Part shown: in pieces, positions 55,745 through 64,000 of the stretch
Layout of the letters: every line of letters begins with the position of its first letter
Position numbering within the stretch: position 1 is the first letter of the stretch
From: Rhodamnia argentea
Taxonomy: Eukaryota; Streptophyta; Magnoliopsida; Myrtales; Myrtaceae
Direction of reading: 5' to 3'
Assembly (NCBI RefSeq): GCF_020921035.1
Contig: NC_063156.1
Coordinates: 12,288,501-12,352,500, forward strand
Length of the DNA stretch: 64,000 nt
The notes under the pieces: generated by a model
What the model was told of the DNA's origin: nothing
Database searches by the model: none
What the model saw: the letters and a program-made list of their open reading frames with translations, nothing else
Position numbers and translations under genes: made by a program

Positions 55745-58700
55745 AATTTTTCCATACCGGTAAATTTGTAAAAAGTTGATAAGTGTAACACACACACACA
55801 CACACACACACAAAAGTAAACAAATTTTTCGATTACCTTATAATTGGGTTGATTATTCATAACTTACCGATACATTTATGAAATTATCAACTCTTTTAGT
55901 TGTTTTTCTTATCGACGCTTTAAACATACCAATTAGTACTTGAATTTATCAATTTTTGGATTCGAATGAATTTCCAAATTCTTCGTGATTAACTTTCCAT
56001 TTTCCTTTGCTACCAACTCTCATTTAAATTACTAACTTTCATTTTTACTCATATTTATGAACTTTTGTTATCATTTACCAAATTTATCAACTCTTATACA
56101 AAAATTACAAAGCTTCACACGTACCTGTTTTTTTTTTTTTTGGAATTTTATTTTATCAATTAGTTTTGTGTTGAATTAATTATCAGCGTTTATGTTTTTC
56201 TAAATTACCTACTTTTCTTATCTCTACGGGTGAGCAAAAAAAACCGCCTGGATCGGGATCGCCTGGACCTGGCCGGGACCAATGGTCCGGTTCCCGGTTT
56301 TAGAGGGATCCGGTCCGGTTCTTGATTCCAGGGCCTAGGACCGGACCGGACCGATCTTTTTTTAAAAATTATTTTTAAAAGTAAATCTAATGTTTACTTG
56401 TTTAGGTTTAGGGTTTGCTTTGCTTCACTTCAGGCGCAGACCTCCTTTCTTGCCTCTCTAGTCTCCACTTCTCTTGCGACTCGCAATTCCCAATAGTCGT
56501 TCCTATCTCTGTGCCTCACCCTAGGAGCCCGACTGCTCAGCCTTCATCTCTCATGCGTGCGTGCATCTCCGCTCAATGCCTCCAGTGTTGCTCAACTCGC
56601 TTAGTCCCATCTCACGCATGCGCCTCTCGCTCGACTCGCTCAGTCCCTCTTGCCCGTGTTGCATTCCTCTTGCTCGACGCCTCTCGCTCAAGATCTCAGC
56701 TTGAGTCTAAACTCTTGCCTCCCTCTCTCGCTCCGTTTTAGCCGATCGCGGCCGCAATCGTATCTCGTCAAGGTAAATGTTCAATGCTCTCTTTTCTTGG
56801 CTCCTATTGAGATTTTAACGGGTGCATAATTTTTTCACGAACATAGGTTCCTTGGAACCTCTCGAGAACTGGACTGGACCATTAGAGGGTGGTCGGTCCG
56901 GTTTGCGCTTCCCAAAAATGGGAACCGGGATCACCGGTTCGGTTCCTTGTTTTTTATGGGAATCGGACCGGACCGAGAACCGCTCACCCCTACTTATCTC
57001 TATAAAAAAAAAAAAAAATTCTCTCTTTATCAATTTTTCTTCCCTTTCTTATCAACTCCTTAAATTTAGCAACTATTGTATGAAATGACTAAGGCTTTTT
57101 TTGTGCAACTTACCAATTTAATCCGATTATGTTACCAACTAGTTTTGGGTTGGCAACTCTAATTTAAGTTACTTACCCAAGATCATTTTTTCAAAACTTT
57201 ACGAACTCTTCTATTGAGTTACCACTCTTTTTTGCATTGATTACCAACTCCAATTTCCTGAGATTACGTTATCAACTAGTTCTATAATAGTATCTCTTAT
57301 TTGAATTAGTTATCAACATTTAATTCTTTTTTTAACTACCAACTTCGTTTGCATCTTAAAACAAAAAGTTCTCTTATCTTTTATGCACTTTTATTTATCT
57401 TTCTTACCATGGCATCGAATTCAATAACTACAATAAAAAATTACCAACTTTTAATTACTAACGTCCCTTATATCTTATAACAAAGGCCCTACTCTTCTTT
57501 ATGAAAAAGTGGTTAACAAAGAAGATATTATATGGAATTATTAAGCATTTTTGTGTGACTTACCAACTTTTCTCCGATTATGTTACCAACTAGTTTTGGG
57601 TTTGCAACTCTCATTTGAGTTATTTATCAACGATAATTTCTTTTCTTCGGAATTAGCAATTAAGTTACCACTTTTACTTACCTCACTCACTATGCCTAAT
57701 TTTCTAAGTTTATGTCATCAACTAGTTTTACTATAATAACTCCTATGTAAGGTAGTTATCAACATTTATTTATTTTTTCAGTTTACAACTTCTCTTATAC
57801 CATAAAAGAAAAGTATGTATTATATTTTACCAACTTTTATTTACCTTTCTCAGTATTGCCTTATATTTACCAACTCCCTTATTAAGTTACTGCCTTTATA
57901 TGGGCTACTAACCATCAATTAAGTAACCTCATAATTAAACAAAAAAAAAAAAGGTTGTTAACTCAAGTAAGAAATGGTAATCCTAAACTAACTGATAACT
58001 CGCTTGAAGAGAAGTGGATAAATCACTTCAAATAAAGTCAGTAGTGTGACATTAGAATTGGTAAATTTGATGCATAGTTAAGAAAGACATATAAATGTGG
58101 CTACAGATTTGAAAAATTAAAAGAAAAATAAACGTGGTAACTAACTCAAATTATAGTTGGTCCGAATTACCTAGTAACTTAAGCGGAGTGAAGAGTTGTA
58201 AATGATAAAAGTATGTAATTTCTAATTAAGGAATGTAATTTATCTGGTAACTTATTTGCTAACTCAAATAAAGGTACGTAATTCCTAAAAAAGAGATGGT
58301 AAATCAACGACGTTGCTGAGAATGCAAATAAAAATGTGTAAATGTAATTAAATTTGGCAAATAAAAAAACGAAATAAAACGTCAGTAAGTAGCTCCAACG
58401 AGGGTTGGTTACTCAATCCTATCTCACGATTTAATAAAAGAAAAAATGGCAAATCACACTGATTTAGGTTGATAATCTCTAAAGAGAGTAGTAAAGGTAA
58501 ATGACTACTATCCAAGACAAATAAGTTTGGTAACTCAATAGAAACGTTGATAATTAAAATAAATTCAACATTAATAATTAACTCAGGTATGGGTTGGTAA
58601 CCCAAAATTAGTGTTAATTTAAGCTAAAAGCACATGTTGTCTATCTTAGATTGTTAATTTCATTCAAAAGCTAGTAAATTGGAATTGTTAGTCATTATTC

Positions 58701-58860
58701 GAATAAAAGTAAGTAAGTTAGTATAAAAACTGACAACTAGCAAACTCATAATAAAAAAAACACGGTAATCTGGTAGTTACTCGGAAAAAAGAGTCACTGA
58801 TCATTTTTTCAATAGTTCTTTTTATAATTACCTACACTTGTTGAAATTTATCAACACATA
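55745..58860. repeat. 3.1-kb AT-rich phrase palindrome
   Basis: From about 55745 to 57940 the strand is full of variants of TTACCAACT, TTATCAACTC and CTAGTTTTGGGTT. From about 57950 to 58860 the same vocabulary appears as reverse complement (GTTGGTAACTCAA, GGTAACCCAAAATTAG, GTTAACTCAAG). Within the left arm, 57115-57190 and 57555-57635 are close direct repeats sharing TCCGATTATGTTACCAACTA. A hAT MITE (56227-56992) is nested inside and a CA microsatellite lies at 55789-55812. No coding frame of note is present. Limits are approximate. Confidence 0.65.
56227..56992. mobile_element. hAT-type MITE, GGTTCCGG family, copy 4, nested
   Basis: Ends are (TA)CGGGTGAGC and GCTCACCCC(TA). CTTATCTCTA occurs on both sides (56217-56226 and 56993-57002); counting the TA as element ends leaves a perfect 8-bp CTTATCTC duplication, as expected for hAT. 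The interior near the ends repeats GGTCCGGTTC / ACCGGACCGG. A 108-codon frame at 56415-56741 lies inside and has no recognised domain. This is the best preserved copy, implying a recent insertion into the palindrome. Confidence 0.8.
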
Positions 58861-59358
58861 AGATTTGTTTATTTGGGATGAATCAATAGAATTCTGCCAC
58901 CTAAAGATGTTCAAAGTCAGATGAACATTTCTATCTTTTTTTCTCGATAAAATACCCGAATGTATTCTTTGTATATTTTGTAAACCATTGACGAAGGATT
59001 CTTCGAAAAGTTAAGGATTGGACAAGGAGAAGCTCACTTTTGCAGAATTTTTGGCATTTACTCAAGGAAACATAGTTTCCACTTATGTTGTTACAAACTT
59101 GTAGTAAAACAATTGCCGGTTCTTAATTTTCCCCACACAAAGCACAGGCAATTATGCAGTGTATATTTGATAATCTAGTAGCGCGTGCAAGAACCTGACT
59201 GTATATAGGCTTATTCTATTCTATTCTGTTTTATGACTCTAATGAATCGACTAAGTCCATACATTCATAGCTCATTGATTAAGAACTTGTGAGTGCGAGG
59301 TTAGAAATTATACTACAAAAGTAGAGAGAAAAAGTGCATTTTCTCCGAGACCTTTAAG
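58861..59358. other. Spacer
   Basis: No gene or repeat was recognised apart from short TATTCTATTC words at about 59213. Confidence 0.4.
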
Positions 59359-59913
59359 GCTGCATTTGGTCGTTTGGATTTCTAGTCGGGATAAGATCGA
59401 ATATAATAGAACAAGAAATCCAAGAATTTGATCATATCATATCTTCTGTTTGGTGAATTGTGGGTTTAAAGTATGATAACTTTATATCTTAACTTATCAA
59501 TTGCTTGGGCGTACATGATGTTCTTAAGAACCCAACAGTCCATTCCAAGATAACTTTCTCGCGTTAAATCTGTGAGCTGATGGGGCCAAAGAAAGGGAAG
59601 ATGAACCAGATTGAGACCAACACCACTATCCTTGCCTCCGCTAGGGAGGTGGCCCATCTCCCGAGAAGCTACCTATCACAATCGAAGAGGCGGACAACCA
59701 CCAGAGAGGCGGATGGGGCTTGATGAAAGGGTAGTAGCTTAAGCGTGCAATTTATAGTCTTATGGATAAAAGAAATGCTATCCGACTCTATCCCATCTCC
59801 TCTCCTAGGATAATTTTATCCCCCTCATATCCTCCTTATACCCCATTTATCCTATCCTAGACAACTATCAAACACAGGATATGATAAATTTTATCCGTAC
59901 GACCAAACGTAAC
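59359..59913. mobile_element. MITE with GCTGCATTTGGTCGT ends, copy 2
   Basis: The left end GCTGCATTTGGTCGTTTGG and the reverse-complemented right end GTTACGTTTGGTCGTACGG pair over about 20 bp. Subterminal TTATCC/GGATAAG words recur, as in the 30423-31125 copy. No clear target duplication and no coding capacity. Confidence 0.6.
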
Positions 59914-60343
59914 CCGAGATTGCATCAATGTTGAATTATAAATATTAGGTTCATTATTTGTTTTCCAGTCGTGCGGTTGAACAATTTACCCAGCATTATC
60001 CTTAATCGTAATGTGTTAAAATCGAAGTAAAAGCGAGCATCATAGTAGCAAAATGGCAAGACTCCAAAATTAACGACGATTGAAAGAAAACTGAAATGAT
60101 GCATCTCATCTTTAACGCAGAAAGAGAGAGGGAGGGACCGTGCGTCTAATAAAATCTCAATTGAATTAAAAAGCATTTACTTTGATTATTTTTGGGGAAA
60201 CTCTAACAACATTCATTTAATGCTATGTCCAGAAGGCCATCTCACATTCGAACTAATTCAACAAAAAAAAAAAAAAATGTAAACAGCGGTTTTCGAAAGA
60301 GGCAGGCAAGAAAGAGAAGGGGAAAAGAAAAATTCCAAGTTGA
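59914..60343. other. Spacer downstream of tRNA-Cys
   Basis: No gene was recognised. An A14 run lies at about 60262. Confidence 0.4.
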
Positions 60344-60415
60344 AGGGCCCAACCGGGATCGAACCGGTGACCTCTTGATCTGCAGTCAAATGCTCTACCA
60401 CTGAGCTATGGACCC
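60344..60415 (-). tRNA. trnC-GCA: tRNA-Cys (anticodon GCA)
   Basis: On the minus strand the acceptor GGGTCCA pairs with TGGGCCC (one T:G wobble). The D-arm is GCTCAGTGGTAGAGC, the anticodon loop CTGCAGA carries GCA, and the T-arm is CCGG-TTCGATC-CCGG. The A and B boxes are intact. The discriminator is U (complement of 60344), as expected for cysteine tRNA, and a T5 run follows (plus-strand A at 60328-60332) as a polymerase III terminator. It is intronless. A 78-codon frame over the locus is a shadow. Confidence 0.97.
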
Positions 60416-60618
60416 CTTTGATGCTTCGGGAAACCCAATTTTTTATAATTATACAGACTCTCCAGCTAGATATAGAACTTCGGCTTCGTTTCATGGAAGG
60501 GCGACACTAACTAATTTTTCTTAAGGGGAAAAAATTCTGATTTTTCTTGTCAAAAAACGTATTTCTCATACCAGAATTACTTGCCCAATGAAAAGGACCA
60601 TAAATATTTTTATTTTGG

Positions 60619-61135
60619 GTTAATATCGTAGAAAACCCTAAACTGGTACATTTGTGACAAATTTACCATAAATTATTTTTTTGACCACCAAAATCCCCAA
60701 ACCGGTACACTTATGACAAATATATCCCAAACTGGTACACCTGTGACAGATTTATCTTCCGTTAGTTTTCGTTGAATCTAACCGTCAAATTGCTAAGTTG
60801 GATGGCATGTGGCAATTCATGGGTGTATCGGTTTAGGATTTTTACCTATGTTTGTCACAAGTTTATCAATTTAGGATTTTTCGTGTTATTAATCCAATTT
60901 AATGGAAGGTAAATTTGTCATATATATACCAGCTTGAGATTTTTCTTGATAAAAAAAATTAGTTTAGGGTAAATTTGTCACAAAAGTATCAGTTTAGAGT
61001 TTTTGGTAGTCAAAAAAATAGTTTGGGTAAATTTATCACGGGTGTACCAGTTTGGGGATTTTTGTGGTCAAAATTTTTTTTTTTTGAGTAAATTTGTCAT
61101 ATGTGTATCAGTTTGAGATTTTTCATACTATTAAC
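60619..61135. mobile_element. Inverted-arm phrase element (GTTAATA family, copy 2)
   Basis: It opens GTTAATATCGTAGAAAACC and closes ATACTATTAAC. Arms repeat GGTACACTTATGACAAAT and GGTAAATTTGTCACAAAAG phrases. The centre shares TAACCGTCAAATTGCTAAGT with the copy at 20453-20915. Confidence 0.65.
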
Positions 61136-62627
61136 CATTTTGTTTTTTATAGGCCAAATGCCAAAGTAAGCATGATTTTATAACTTGAGCACAAAAATAC
61201 TCACCCATTAACTTTTCTTCTAATTAAGCTGATGGGATAGCTGGCATGGCAAACAAGGATCACGTGTGCGGATGACGTGTCACTTGAGCGAAAAATAGAG
61301 TGATGGCGTGTGCAACACGATGTCATTTTATGGCAAGTCTAACCTGTTGTTTAGCTTTGTAGCTTCAAAACGACATGGTTCTGTGCGCGTCGAGATCTTA
61401 ATTTTCGCTAGGATTGTATGTCATTGCACATTTCGCTAGGATGGTTTTTTTTATTCTTATTCTTATTTTATTTTTAGCATTTTGCCTCGTTGGATAGTGA
61501 GGACCCAAATCATTTAATCCGCATCTCAACTCCCTGATTTATGTCGGAAAAGAAACAAAATAAATAGGCAACGAGTAAGAGCAATATCATGCAAAGTTAG
61601 TAAGTGTTTTCCCTCACCTGGTCCTCCCTCCTTACATCATTAGTCAAATCAAGACGTCAATTATCTTTCTTCCGAGGGTAAAATGGATGAGCAAACTAAA
61701 ATTTTTATCCTAACTTTTCTTCTCCTGGACAATCACGTTCATATATTAGAATTCGTTGTTGGAACTATACGAGTCCTTAAACTATTTCGTTTGAATTTTG
61801 GAACGTAAAATTCGAGAGTATTTTCTGGAATGAAGGAAAGAAAATGTTTTTTCTCAACTTAGATGGGTGGTTGTGGAGAAAGTAAACTTCACGTCAACTT
61901 CGATTGGCTGCTGTCGGGTAAGTAGATAGAGTAGCTTCCCGTGCTTGAGACGAGTCATCGGAGTTTCTACTCTTACGTTATCGACATGTGCTTCACACAA
62001 TGTCTATAACCGACTTACCGATAGCGTACCCCTATTACATCTACTGTGTGAATTTGTTATTAGTTGTTGTTCCAATATAGTGTATACTTATTGTGTGAGA
62101 CAATATTTTACTTGAGTGTTATACAAAGTCTTGAGATTCTCTATTTACAATTTTATCGTGCCGTCGCCACGACCACTACCACGAGGCTTCCACACCCAAC
62201 ATTTGAAGCTGTCTCTTTAAAGGAAGGATGAAAACCGAAAATCAAACAATTTAAAACGGTCCACACACCTGACTTTTAATGTCCAGAGGTGAAATTGCAG
62301 TTCACGCAAGACAATGGCGCATTGCTATCCCTCTTGAAAAGATTCTGAGGTGATCCGAGTGCACATGAGTTCAATGTATCTGAACCTTCGATGTAGGTGG
62401 ATCTCACGTGAAATCCACATGATATGAAAAGATGCCTCATTCTTCTTGCACTTGATTTGGAAGAAAGGGAGGGGAAGGAAGAAGAGATGAGAAAATGCAT
62501 CAATTTTTATATTTTTCCTCGACTTGATTTTTGCCAAAATTTTAAAAGAATTTACTATTTTCCACCTAATTTTCCATCAACCTTTTTTTTTTTTGAATTT
62601 TCAAACAAAGCCTATGAAAACGAGCTT
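61136..62627. other. Gene-poor spacer
   Basis: No gene or RNA was recognised. Short frames at 62276-62537 (-) lack any domain. Confidence 0.4.
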
Positions 62628-63328
62628 AATACCCTAAAAAATCTCCAACTTTAGTTCTTGTCCCAATTTTACCTTTTTGTATCATAAAAATCCTCCAACT
62701 TTAGGTATACTCCTAATTCTACTCTAATTTTTTTTATCCTATAAAAAACCCCAACTTTGGGTGTAGTCCCAGTTCTACCATAATTTTTTTTTGGTTTAAT
62801 AAAGGTACCAATTCTACCGAAAATATTTTTTCTCTCATAAAAAAGTCCAGCTTTATTTCAATTTTATTCTATTTTTTTGTCTCATAAAAAATCACTAACT
62901 TTTACTTGTGTCCTAAATCTACCTCCATTAACCATCTGTCAAATCGCCCTTATTGATTTTGCCTTTGATCTATTGTACTTGGAAATGTTCCCTCTCTCGT
63001 GGTCAGAGAGCTCGCACTCGAATAGCTCATGCTTGGGAGTTTTCCATTTCTCGGTTGTCAACGAGAATTTTGGACGAAGGGTTAATGGGAGCAGATTTGT
63101 GACTCAAATAAAAGCTTCGGATTTTTTATGAGATTGAAAATCTAGGGTAAAATTGGGAGTGGACGGTAGAATTGAGACAAGACCTAAAGTTGAGAGCTTT
63201 TTATGGGACAAAAAAAAATGTTTGGAGCAAAATTAATACTTGACCTAAAGCTGGAGGTTCTTTGTGAGACAAAAGATATAATTAAAATAAGAGCTAAAGT
63301 TTGGGGTTTTCTTTTATGATATCAGGCT
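62628..63328. mobile_element. Inverted-arm phrase element (CTCCAACTTTAG family)
   Basis: The left arm repeats AATCTCCAACTTTAG, CCTCCAACTTTAGG and CCCCAACTTTGGG about every 55-65 bp with ATTCTACC words. The right arm has the complement (CTAAAGTTGAGAGCTTTTTA, CTAAAGCTGGAGG). The centre (about 62940-63070) is less AT-rich. A half copy lies at 38135-38400. Confidence 0.65.
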
Positions 63329-63481
63329 TATGAAAATAGTGTTCATGCTTCGTTATTGCAACTCGCATGGGCACAAACATGAGTCAGTCGAAAGCATCCT
63401 TCAACTACACGTTACCCATTGTGCTTGAGATGTGCATTTAAAACTACAAGAGCGGCCAAAGAAAAACAACACATAGACACC

Positions 63482-63508
63482 CTTTCTCTCTCTCTCTCTC
63501 TCTCTCTA
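63482..63508 (+). repeat. (TC)n microsatellite
   Basis: Thirteen TC units lie about 200 bp before the putative start codon at the right end, a typical position for a plant leader. Confidence 0.85.
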
Positions 63509-63538
63509 GCTGGTGCTCCAGATTTGAGTAAAGGAGCA

Positions 63539-63746
63539 CGGCCTCTGCATCTCTCAAGGCCAGATCGGGGATGGGGAGTTTCAAGCTTCAGCTCGGAGAA
63601 TGGGTGCTTGGATCGTGTACATGGTCATGTTCCTATTGTTCTCGGCCTCTGCATCTCTCAAGGCCAGATCGGGGATGGGGAGTTTCAAGCTTCAGCTTGG
63701 AGAATGGGTGCTTGGATCGTGTATATGGTCATGTTCCTATTGTTCT
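63539..63746 (+). repeat. 104-bp tandem duplication
   Basis: Units 63539-63642 and 63643-63746 differ at only about two positions. Each contains ATGGGTGCTTGGATCGTGTA, so the duplication copied a potential start codon (63600 and 63704). Confidence 0.9.
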
Positions 63747-63838
63747 CCTGCGCCTGCATCAAGCTCCTCCACCTCCTCCTCGCCCCATCTTGTACTTCAC
63801 CTCCTGACCCAGAGATCTCAGTCAAGGAAAACAATGGT
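63704..63838 (+). CDS. Putative first coding exon of an unidentified gene (continues beyond window)
   Basis: From ATG 63704 the frame encodes a hydrophobic, signal-peptide-like start (MGAWIVYMVMFLLFSCACIK) followed by LLHLLLAPSCTSPPDPEISV and KENN, then a possible donor (GGTTAGC at about 63836). T-rich, intron-like sequence follows to the window edge. A CT-rich leader lies upstream. The family is unknown. The alternative ATG at 63600 leads into another frame after the repeat unit. Splice position and coding status are inferred. Confidence 0.35.
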
Positions 63839-64000
63839 TAGCTGATTCCCAATTCCCATCTCTCTTTCTCTATCTGCAAATCTCATTTGTAAATCTTATG
63901 GGGTTGTTCCTCGGCTGCTTTTCTCGCCACTTGGTTTTTGGGTTCTTTTAGTTTGTGTAGGGGATGATTGATCCGCCATCTCTAGTGCTTGTCTTCTTTG

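Noticed and set aside
56415-56741. 108-codon plus frame inside hAT MITE copy 4
   Set aside because: It is the interior of a non-autonomous element with serine/arginine-rich noise and no hAT transposase motif.
60258-60494. 78-codon minus frame
   Set aside because: It covers the tRNA-Cys gene; the open frame is incidental.
1-64000. LTR retrotransposons, transposase or reverse transcriptase genes, CRISPR arrays, bacterial-type operons
   Set aside because: I saw no matching protein motifs, long direct terminal repeats or spaced repeat arrays; the phrase repeats are not regular enough for CRISPR and the DNA is plant nuclear.

Overview
The window is nuclear DNA from a flowering plant, most likely a woody core eudicot. 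The evidence is GT/AG-spliced genes with plant-only families (ANT1-type and VQ proteins, GTD-binding myosin adaptors), eukaryotic nuclear tRNAs, AT-rich introns, (CT)n-rich leaders and many MITE-like repeats. The repeat vocabulary, especially GC-rich cores built on GGCGAGGGC/GCCCTCGCC, reminds me of Myrtaceae, but that is an impression and not a demonstration.

Six protein genes can be reconstructed exon by exon. From left to right they are: the 3' end of a UBP12/UBP13-type ubiquitin protease (+, 150-2027, entering from outside the window); a complete 10-exon AMP1/LAMP1-type M28 peptidase (-, 4197-9214, 690 aa); a complete 3-exon ANT1-type amino acid transporter (-, 12746-15260, 429 aa); a 3-exon GTD-binding (DUF593) myosin-binding protein (+, 22145-25238, 529 aa); an intronless VQ-motif protein (-, 31864-32199, 111 aa); and an 11-exon ABCG22-type half-size ABC transporter (+, 49154-55268, 756 aa). 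There are two tRNA genes, tRNA-Arg(CCU) at 3637-3709 (+) and tRNA-Cys(GCA) at 60344-60415 (-). A probable first exon of another gene starts at about 63704 and runs off the right edge. The genes are unrelated single units with no operon-like logic.

The rest, over half of the window, is a dense nest of short non-autonomous mobile elements. I find no LTR retrotransposon, reverse transcriptase or transposase ORF. Recognisable classes are: a hAT-type MITE family with TAGGG-TG ends and internal GGTTCCGG-like words (four copies); a 908-bp MITE with 26-bp perfect ends at 16287-17194; and several families of inverted-arm elements whose arms are tandem runs of a short AT-rich phrase, often around a GC-rich core, with 9-10 bp target duplications where visible. 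A 3.1-kb phrase palindrome lies at 55745-58860.

The most striking signal is a set of 13-23 bp micro-insertions. Each is a short poly-A (or poly-T) tract capped by GACC/GGTC or a close variant, and each is flanked by a 10-16 bp direct repeat. I see eight loci from 10.7 to 45.6 kb. They look like extremely 5'-truncated retroposition events from one RNA family. A local 2.5-kb-spaced duplication (about 41-42 kb and 43.3-44.8 kb) gives a natural empty site for one phrase-arm element.
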